Shown here: one piece after another, positions 7,941-13,036 of the stretch
How positions within the stretch are numbered: the stretch's first letter is position 1
How the letters are laid out: each line of letters begins with the position of its first letter
NCBI GenBank assembly: GCA_964614415.1
Contig: CAZTLE010000085.1
Coordinates: 1-16,648, forward strand
Source of the DNA: CAZTLE01 sp964614415
Lineage (GTDB): Bacteria > Bacteroidota > Bacteroidia > Flavobacteriales > Flavobacteriaceae
Length of the DNA stretch: 16,648 bases
Direction of reading: 5' to 3'
The notes under the pieces: model-generated
The model's input: only the letters and a program-made list of their open reading frames with translations
Database searches by the model: none
What the model was told of the DNA's origin: nothing
Position numbers and translations under genes: made by a program

Positions 7941-7987
7941 AGCAAATCCTGCGTTTGCTACTAAAGTTTATAATACATTTGCGCAAA
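7941..7987. promoter_or_regulatory. Paired GCAAA/TTTGC inverted repeats around the gcvT promoter
   Basis: GCAAA occurs at 7942-7946 and 7983-7987, and TTTGC at 7954-7958 and 7978-7982. The left pair forms AGCAAA-N7-TTTGCT and covers the -33 region. The right pair forms the perfect palindrome TTTGCGCAAA next to the -7 box. This is the layout of a repressor operator, but no regulator is known here. Confidence 0.4.
7954..7981 (+). promoter_or_regulatory. Probable promoter of gcvT
   Basis: TTTG (7954-7957) and TACATTTG (7974-7981) match the Bacteroidota -33 and -7 elements. The -7 match is complete, but the 16-base spacer is shorter than the usual 18-20. The gcvT ATG follows 17 bases later. Confidence 0.5.
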
Positions 7988-7998
7988 ACTGTTACCCC

Positions 7999-9087
7999 AT
8001 GAAAAACACTGCACTATCTCATGTTCACGAAAGCCTGGGAGCTAAGATGGTTCCCTTTGCGGGATACAATATGCCCGTATCCTATGAAGGCGTTAATGTT
8101 GAACATGAAACCGTTCGAAATGCTGTTGGCGTATTCGACGTTTCCCATATGGGTGAATTTCTTGTCGAGGGGCCTAATGCCCTGGACCTAATTCAAAAAG
8201 TAACCAGTAACGACGCAGCCAAACTGGTGGATGGACAAGCCCAATACAGCTGCCTTCCCAATGACACCGGAGGTATCGTTGATGATCTTATCATCTATCG
8301 TCTTAATGCTGAAAAATGGGTACTTGTAGTGAATGCTTCGAACATTGAGAAGGACTGGGACTGGATCAATAAGCACAACACCATGGGAGCCCAGCTCCGA
8401 AATCTGTCTGAAGACTTTTCCCTGCTTGCCATTCAAGGGCCTAAGGCGGTTGAAGCCATGCAATCACTTACATCGGAAGATTTAAGTGCCATTTCGTTCT
8501 ACACCTTCAAGGTAAGCGACTTTGCAGGTATCGAGCACGTTATCATTAGTGCTACAGGGTATACCGGTAGTGGCGGATTTGAAATTTATTGTAAAAACGA
8601 GGAAGTGGAACAAGTGTGGAATAAAGTGCTGGAAGCGGGAGCCGATTACGGTATCAAACCTGTAGGTTTGGCAGCCAGGGATACACTGCGACTTGAAATG
8701 GGGTATTGCCTGTATGGAAATGACATTGACGATACGACCTCTCCTATAGAAGCCGGTCTGGGATGGATCACCAAATTCACCAAGGATTTCATCAATTCGG
8801 AGAATCTGAAGAAACAGAAAGAAGAAGGGCCTGCACGGAAGTTGGTCGGTTTTGAAATAACGGAACGTGGTATTCCCAGACAGGGATATGATATCGAGGA
8901 TGAGCAAGGTAATGTGATTGGAAAAGTTACCAGTGGTACCATGTCTCCATCCATGAGTAAAGGTATTGGTATGGGCTATGTAGCGACGGAGTTTAGTAAA
9001 TCCGGAACTCCCATCTGTATTCGTATCCGTAAGAACGCCGTACCGGCAACCGTAACTCGTCCTCCCTTCTACAAACCAGGAGCATAG
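7999..9087 (+). CDS. gcvT: Glycine cleavage system T protein (aminomethyltransferase)
   Basis: Transfers the methylene group from aminomethyl-lipoyl H protein to tetrahydrofolate, releasing ammonia, as part of cytoplasmic glycine cleavage. The 362-residue length is normal. Typical T-protein segments are visible: VPFAGYNMPVSYEG, the early FDVSHMGEF motif, NDTGGIVDDLIIYRL, ATGYTGSGGFEIY, RLEMGYCLYGNDIDDTTSPIEAGL and, near the end, VTSGTMSPSMSKGIGMGYV. The ATG at 7999 yields the standard N-terminus with the AGYNMP motif near residue 21. It is the first gene of a plus-strand group with an SDR and a pterin dehydratase. The genes for the P and H proteins are not in the window, as is usual in this phylum, where gcv genes are scattered. 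Confidence 0.96.
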   Translation: MKNTALSHVHESLGAKMVPFAGYNMPVSYEGVNVEHETVRNAVGVFDVSHMGEFLVEGPNALDLIQKVTSNDAAKLVDGQAQYSCLPNDTGGIVDDLIIYRLNAEKWVLVVNASNIEKDWDWINKHNTMGAQLRNLSEDFSLLAIQGPKAVEAMQSLTSEDLSAISFYTFKVSDFAGIEHVIISATGYTGSGGFEIYCKNEEVEQVWNKVLEAGADYGIKPVGLAARDTLRLEMGYCLYGNDIDDTTSPIEAGLGWITKFTKDFINSENLKKQKEEGPARKLVGFEITERGIPRQGYDIEDEQGNVIGKVTSGTMSPSMSKGIGMGYVATEFSKSGTPICIRIRKNAVPATVTRPPFYKPGA

Positions 9088-9120
9088 GGTTTTCACCGGT
9101 AAATCCTGGGATAGGAAGCT

Positions 9121-9981
9121 ATGAAGAGGAACCTGAACGGAACACAACGAATTTTAATCCTTGGAGCCAGTGGATTTCTGGGCAATGCGTTGTACAGGGA
9201 ACTCCTCTCCTATTTCGATGTCTATGGCACCTACTATTCCAGTGGTGCGCGTTATGACGAGAACCAGGTATTCTTTCAGTACAGCCTGGAAGACGATAAC
9301 CTGGAAGATTTGTTGATGAAGATTACTCCTACTGCGGTAATTTCTTCCCTGGAGGGTGACTACAGCCGGCAATTAAAAGCACACAGACAGCTTTGTACCT
9401 ATGCGCAAGACACCGGATGTCAGGCTGTGTTTCTATCATCGGTAAGCGTATTTGATGGGATTCACGATTTTCCCTCACACGAATACGATCGGCCATTGGC
9501 TGAAAGTAATTTCGGAAAACACAAGATCCGGATCGAGAGGCTATTGCTGGAGCAAATACCGGATCAGACAACGATAATCAGACTGCCCTTTGTCTTAGGG
9601 GTCAATTCCGTGTTAATTACACAGCTCCGCCAGGCAATCAAACACCATGCGGCTTTTGAGGTCTTTCCGAATCAGGTTGTCAATGCGACTACTGTAGATA
9701 AGATCGTTCAGCAGGTACATTATCTGATCCGCAACCGGAAAACAGGCATCTTTCATTCAGGCAGTCAGGATGTGATTCACCACGAAGATCTTTTTCGTGA
9801 AATAGCTTCCAAGCTAGGAGATAAAATGCCTATCTTTAAAAGTGTCTTCACGCGAAATGAAGATAGTTACCTGGCGGCACTTCCGCGGGAGAATCCGTGG
9901 CCGGAAACGTACAGTATCAGTATCGCCGAGACCATAGAAGAGAGTACCTTAAACGAAGAGATTATCACATTAAAAAACTAA
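9121..9981 (+). CDS. NAD(P)-binding SDR, RmlD-like, with the catalytic Tyr replaced
   Basis: A 286-residue extended-SDR protein resembling dTDP-4-dehydrorhamnose reductase (RmlD) and related sugar-nucleotide enzymes. The N-terminus has a Rossmann motif GASGFLG (15-21). The mid-region FLSSVSVFDG (104-113) matches the conserved strand carrying the catalytic Ser/Thr. The YxxxK position reads Phe131-Gly-Lys-His-Lys135, so Lys is kept but Tyr is Phe. It may therefore bind a nucleotide or sugar nucleotide without normal reductase chemistry, or use another residue. It starts 33 bases after gcvT and ends 3 bases before the pterin dehydratase gene, so it is in an operon. No rhamnose-pathway genes are near; true rhamnose synthesis is unlikely. 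The role is unknown. Confidence 0.8.
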   Translation: MKRNLNGTQRILILGASGFLGNALYRELLSYFDVYGTYYSSGARYDENQVFFQYSLEDDNLEDLLMKITPTAVISSLEGDYSRQLKAHRQLCTYAQDTGCQAVFLSSVSVFDGIHDFPSHEYDRPLAESNFGKHKIRIERLLLEQIPDQTTIIRLPFVLGVNSVLITQLRQAIKHHAAFEVFPNQVVNATTVDKIVQQVHYLIRNRKTGIFHSGSQDVIHHEDLFREIASKLGDKMPIFKSVFTRNEDSYLAALPRENPWPETYSISIAETIEESTLNEEIITLKN

Positions 9982-9984
9982 ACC

Positions 9985-10266
9985 ATGAAAGCCCTCACAG
10001 AAGCGGAGATCAAAGAGCGAATGGAAACAGCACCCGGCTGGGAATACGCCGACAATGCCATCCATACTTCACTGGAATTCGACACGTTCAAAGATGCCTT
10101 TGCGGTTATGACGCGTATTGCTTTTGAAGCCGAAAAAATGAACCATCATCCCGATTGGTCGAATGTCTACAACCGGCTTCATATAAGCCTGTCTACTCAC
10201 GATGCCGGCGGGGTCACAGAGTATGATTTTGAATTGGCCAAAGTGATCGATCACTTGATTTCCTAG
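9985..10266 (+). CDS. 4a-hydroxytetrahydrobiopterin dehydratase (PCD)
   Basis: Dehydrates pterin-4a-carbinolamine formed by aromatic amino-acid hydroxylases, helping to recycle the tetrahydropterin cofactor. The 93-residue length is normal. The family signature is clear: KMNHHPDW (51-58, with His54, His55 and Pro56), then VYNRLHISLSTHDAGGVTEYDF with the second conserved His72-Asp73. The ATG at 9985 sits 3 bases after the SDR stop, so the two are probably translated from one message. No phenylalanine hydroxylase gene is in the window. The protein could also act as a moonlighting transcription cofactor, as animal DCoH does, but nothing here supports that. Confidence 0.94.
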   Translation: MKALTEAEIKERMETAPGWEYADNAIHTSLEFDTFKDAFAVMTRIAFEAEKMNHHPDWSNVYNRLHISLSTHDAGGVTEYDFELAKVIDHLIS

Positions 10267-10269
10267 GAC

Positions 10270-10299
10270 TTTGTTGTCTGACTCATTTTTCTATTTTTG
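10270..10299 (+). promoter_or_regulatory. Promoter of yebC
   Basis: TTTG (10270-10273), an 18-base spacer, then TATTTTTG (10292-10299) match the Bacteroidota -33/-7 consensus in full. The ATG follows 15 bases later. This gives yebC its own start of transcription separate from the gcvT group. Confidence 0.7.
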
Positions 10300-10314
10300 T
10301 ACAAAATTTAATTG

Positions 10315-11043
10315 ATGGGAAGAGCTTTTGAGTTTCGTAAAGCGCGAAAAATGAAACGCTGGGCAGCCATGTCCAAAGCGTTCACAAGAATTGGTAAGGA
10401 TATTGTTATCGCCGTAAGAGAAGGTGGTCCTGATCCTAATTCCAACTCCCGTTTGCGCGCCGTTATTCAAAATGCGAAGTCGGTCAACATGCCCAAAGAC
10501 AATATTGAGCGGGCGATCAAGCGCGCTTCCGATAAGAGTCAGGGCGATTTTAAAGAGGTGCTCTTTGAAGGCTACGCTCCTCACGGAATAGCCATTTTAA
10601 TCGAAACAGCTACCGATAATAATACCCGGACCGTAGCGAATATTCGGTCCTACTTTAACAAGTGTGATGGAAGTTTAGGTACTTCCGGCTCAGTGGTCTT
10701 TATGTTCGATCATACCTGTAATTTCCGCATCAATGCCGAAGGTATGGACCTTGAAGAGCTTGAATTGGAGCTTATTGATTATGGCGTTGAGGAAGTATTT
10801 AACGATGACGATGGTGTAATGATCTACGCGCCTTTTGAGAGTTTCGGCTCCATTCAATCGTACCTGGAAAGCAATGAAATCGAGATTCTGTCATCAGGTT
10901 TTGAGCGCATTCCTCAGGTTACAAAGAAGCTATCTCCGGAACAGGCCGCTGACGTCGAAAAACTACTGGAGAAAATCGAGGAAGACGATGATGTCCAGAA
11001 CGTATATCACACCATGGATGAGTCTTCCGGCGAAGCAGAGTAG
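10315..11043 (+). CDS. yebC: YebC/PmpR family protein
   Basis: Conserved cytoplasmic protein of the YebC/PmpR (TACO1) family. Members are described as DNA-binding regulators and, more recently, as factors that help ribosomes through difficult stretches such as proline runs. The 242-residue length is normal. Typical segments are GRAFEFRKARKMKRWAAMSK at the N-terminus, PNSNSRLRAVIQNAKSVNMP, then YAPHGIAILIETATDNNTRT and GSLGTSGSVVFMF. The ATG at 10315 is chosen because it gives the family start MGRAFE; a TTG at 10312 adds one residue only. It ends 20 bases before the facing lipoprotein gene. No hairpin terminator is evident in that gap. Confidence 0.95.
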   Translation: MGRAFEFRKARKMKRWAAMSKAFTRIGKDIVIAVREGGPDPNSNSRLRAVIQNAKSVNMPKDNIERAIKRASDKSQGDFKEVLFEGYAPHGIAILIETATDNNTRTVANIRSYFNKCDGSLGTSGSVVFMFDHTCNFRINAEGMDLEELELELIDYGVEEVFNDDDGVMIYAPFESFGSIQSYLESNEIEILSSGFERIPQVTKKLSPEQAADVEKLLEKIEEDDDVQNVYHTMDESSGEAE

Positions 11044-11063
11044 CCTTTAATCCGAACCCTTTT

Positions 11064-11609
11064 TCAGTTTAAATTCAGCTGCCAGGAAACCCCAAACCGG
11101 TCTTCGACAAAAGCAAATTTTGTGCTCCAGCCGTAATCGCCTAAAGGCAATAATGCGTTTCCTCCTTCCGTGAGCTTTGCATAGAGGTTTTCGATTTCCT
11201 CATCGGTTTTACATTCCACCCAGTTTGACACTCCCGGTGTGAAATCCCATTCGTGCTTAATATAACTATCACTGCAGGCAAACAGGCTTCCATTCAACTC
11301 GAATGTTGCAAAAAAAATGGTTCCTTCTTTGGCCGGACCCTCATTTCCATATCGTTGCACATCGATGATCTTTGAATTCTCAAACAACCCTACATAGAAG
11401 TTCATGGCCTCCTCGGCATTGCTTTCCTGAAAGGTCAAAAATGTAGCGATCTGTTCTTTGCGCTCAGGTGGAGTTTGTGTTTGTAGCTTCTTTAAACTGT
11501 CAATTTCAGTTCGCAAGGCAACTAGTTCTTCACTTGTATTGTTGCTTTTATGGTCAGAACAACTAATTGTGAGCAGTGCAAAGGCTAGTATTAGTGTGAT
11601 CTTTTTCAT
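11064..11609 (-). CDS. Lipoprotein with a PhnB/VOC-like domain
   Basis: A 181-residue protein with a signal peptide ending in Cys17 (ALLTISC), a short charged, coiled-coil-like linker (about 28-45), and then a domain of the PhnB/3-demethylubiquinone-methyltransferase-like VOC type. The domain opens with FLTFQESNAEEAMNFYVGLF and closes with AFVEDRFGVSWQLNL. Proteins of this type are normally cytoplasmic, so the lipid anchor is unusual. The lipobox has Thr at -3, looser than the Gram-negative consensus but tolerable in Bacteroidota. Ligand and activity are unknown. It is the last gene of the minus-strand run and lies 19 bases after another VOC gene. The ATG at 11607-11609 is the natural start of the signal peptide. 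Confidence 0.82.
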   Translation of the reverse strand: MKKITLILAFALLTISCSDHKSNNTSEELVALRTEIDSLKKLQTQTPPERKEQIATFLTFQESNAEEAMNFYVGLFENSKIIDVQRYGNEGPAKEGTIFFATFELNGSLFACSDSYIKHEWDFTPGVSNWVECKTDEEIENLYAKLTEGGNALLPLGDYGWSTKFAFVEDRFGVSWQLNLN

Positions 11610-11628
11610 GTCTTCAATGTCAGATTAT

Positions 11629-12024
11629 TTACAGTGTTTCGAGTATTTGAATGTAGTTTCCGCAGGTATCGTTGAATACGGCAATTTTTACCGTTCCCAT
11701 TTCAGTGGGCTTTATGCTGAATTCAACTCCAAGCTCTGTAAGTCGATCATACTCGTCCTGAACGTTATCAACATCAAACTGAGTCCAGGGAATTCCGGCT
11801 TCCCGCAGGGCATCCTGAAATACCTTGCATGGCTCAAAATGAATAGGTCCGGGTTCCAGTAGTATTTCAGGGCCATCCTGATCCTCTTTGGAAACTACGG
11901 TTAACCATCTATGCCCACCATCAAGGGCCATATCAAGTTTTTTAATGAATCCTAGTTTTTCGGTGTAAAATTTAAGAGCCCTTTCCTGATCCAGGACAGG
12001 AACACTTATCGCAGTTACTCTCAT
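11629..12024 (-). CDS. VOC (glyoxalase/bleomycin-resistance fold) family protein
   Basis: A 131-residue protein with two beta-alpha-beta-beta-beta repeats typical of the vicinal oxygen chelate superfamily, which includes glyoxalase I, dioxygenases and fosfomycin or bleomycin resistance proteins. The repeats start at VTAISVPVLDQERALKFYTEKLGF and at PWTQFDVDNVQDEYDRLTELGVEF, and the end is GNYIQILETL. The usual first metal ligand (His near the N-terminus) appears to be Ala5, and the last position is Gln instead of Glu, so metal binding is in doubt. It is cytoplasmic, with no signal peptide. It follows the AraC-type gene by 48 bases and precedes the PhnB-like lipoprotein by 19. The substrate cannot be deduced. 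Confidence 0.86.
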   Translation of the reverse strand: MRVTAISVPVLDQERALKFYTEKLGFIKKLDMALDGGHRWLTVVSKEDQDGPEILLEPGPIHFEPCKVFQDALREAGIPWTQFDVDNVQDEYDRLTELGVEFSIKPTEMGTVKIAVFNDTCGNYIQILETL

Positions 12025-12032
12025 TATATCTG

Positions 12033-12067
12033 TGAATTATGATTAATTTCTGCAATTTCAGAATTCA
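12033..12067 (-). promoter_or_regulatory. Inverted repeats upstream of the VOC gene
   Basis: In the 48-base gap, TGAATT (12033-12038) pairs with AATTCA (12062-12067), and TTCTG (12048-12052) with CAGAA (12059-12063). AT-richness makes such pairs likely by chance, but the position is right for an operator of the adjacent AraC-type regulator. Confidence 0.25.
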
Positions 12068-12072
12068 AAATT

Positions 12073-12462
12073 TTATTTGCTTCTCGAAAGTTGCTCTTTT
12101 TGAAATGTACTCGGTGATTTGCCGGTTTTGGCTTTGAATAGAGTGCTAAATGAACCCAGACTGTTGAATCCAACGGCAAAACAGGTTTCGGTAACCGTAG
12201 CGCCGTTTCTAAGGTATTCCTTTGACTTTTCGAGTCGTTTGTCGGTCAAATATTGCTTTGGAGTGAGCCCGTAGTACCTTTTAAAAATCCTTAGCAGGTG
12301 ATATTTTGATGTAAATTGACTAAAAGACAGAACGTCCAAACTAAGTTCTTTCTCAAAATTATTATTGATAAAATTCCGGGTGGCTATTACGGTCTCTAAC
12401 TGTTTGTCATTCGAATAACAAATGTCTTTTATTCGCTTTATTTCCGATTCGTAGAAGGTCAT
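12073..12462 (-). CDS. AraC-family regulator, DNA-binding domain only
   Basis: A 129-residue transcription factor consisting almost wholly of the two helix-turn-helix motifs of the AraC/XylS family. Residues about 25-125 cover both motifs: ELSLDVLSFSQFTSKYHLLRIFKRYYG, then the classic second part CFAVGFNSLGSFSTLFKAKTGKSPSTF. There is no ligand-binding domain, so the signal it responds to must come from a partner, from its own level, or be absent. It lies 31 bases after the acyltransferase gene and upstream of two VOC-type genes on the same strand. HTH-only AraC proteins are often found next to VOC genes in Bacteroidota, so these are its likely targets (inference). Confidence 0.88.
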   Translation of the reverse strand: MTFYESEIKRIKDICYSNDKQLETVIATRNFINNNFEKELSLDVLSFSQFTSKYHLLRIFKRYYGLTPKQYLTDKRLEKSKEYLRNGATVTETCFAVGFNSLGSFSTLFKAKTGKSPSTFQKEQLSRSK

Positions 12463-12493
12463 AGTGTTGATCGCACTACTAAGATACAGTAAA

Positions 12494-13030
12494 TTAGGAG
12501 TATTCAGGAACCTTGCCTACTACACCGGTAAAAAATGACCTGATCCTGGGTGTATCGACATCAATATCACCGGTCGTGTAAAACGGATCTGAAATAGCCA
12601 CAACCTTGTTCTTATAGTCGAAGGCCACGCGAATTACGGGTACGTTGGCTTTTTGCGCAATGTAGTAGTACCCCGTTTTCCATTTTTCAACTTTCTTGCG
12701 TGTACCTTCCGGAGCGATGGCCAGCCGGAATTCATCTTTCTCTTCAAAAATGCGGGCAATCGCTTCCACTTTATTCTGGCCGGGAGTTCTGTCCAAAGAA
12801 GCGCCTCCCATCCATCGGAAGTACCAGCCAAAGGGCCATTTAAAGAGCTCCTTCTTGGCTACAAAATTAATCTCGGTCTTGAGTATTCTACGGGCGAGCG
12901 CCCCAATGTAGAAATCGTGCCAACTGGTGTGGGGGGCTACAACAACAACTGATTTCTTAATGGCGGGATCAAAACTTCCTTCGATACGCCACCCGAGTAG
13001 TTTGCTGAAAACGAACCGGGTAAGTCCCAT
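12494..13030 (-). CDS. PlsC-type phospholipid/glycerol acyltransferase, short form
   Basis: A 178-residue member of the lysophospholipid acyltransferase family, which moves acyl groups to glycerol phosphate or similar acceptors at the inner membrane. The catalytic HX4D motif is His34-Asp39 (HTSWHD). The acceptor-binding EGTR motif is at 108-111 (APEGTRKK). The FKWPFGWYFRWMGGASLDR segment matches the usual middle region. It is shorter than a typical PlsC (about 240 residues) and lacks a clear N-terminal membrane helix, so the acceptor may differ from lysophosphatidate. It starts 6 bases after the KdsB-KdnB fusion gene and is probably co-transcribed with it. A role in envelope lipid synthesis is plausible, but a link to lipid A is inference. 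Confidence 0.85.
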   Translation of the reverse strand: MGLTRFVFSKLLGWRIEGSFDPAIKKSVVVVAPHTSWHDFYIGALARRILKTEINFVAKKELFKWPFGWYFRWMGGASLDRTPGQNKVEAIARIFEEKDEFRLAIAPEGTRKKVEKWKTGYYYIAQKANVPVIRVAFDYKNKVVAISDPFYTTGDIDVDTPRIRSFFTGVVGKVPEYS

Positions 13031-13036
13031 AACAGG

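Noticed and set aside
7889..7998. Glycine riboswitch upstream of gcvT
   Set aside because: Only 17 bases separate the -7 box from the ATG, and no paired glycine-aptamer structure is visible in the 110-base gap.
8482..9147. Open frame of 221 codons antisense to gcvT
   Set aside because: It lies fully opposite strongly conserved GcvT sequence and its predicted protein is Cys-, His- and Phe-rich with no recognisable motif; it is a shadow of the real gene.
9121..9981. Calling the SDR rfbD/rmlD for rhamnose synthesis
   Set aside because: No rmlA, rmlB or rmlC is nearby, the catalytic Tyr is missing and the gene sits in a gcvT/pterin operon.
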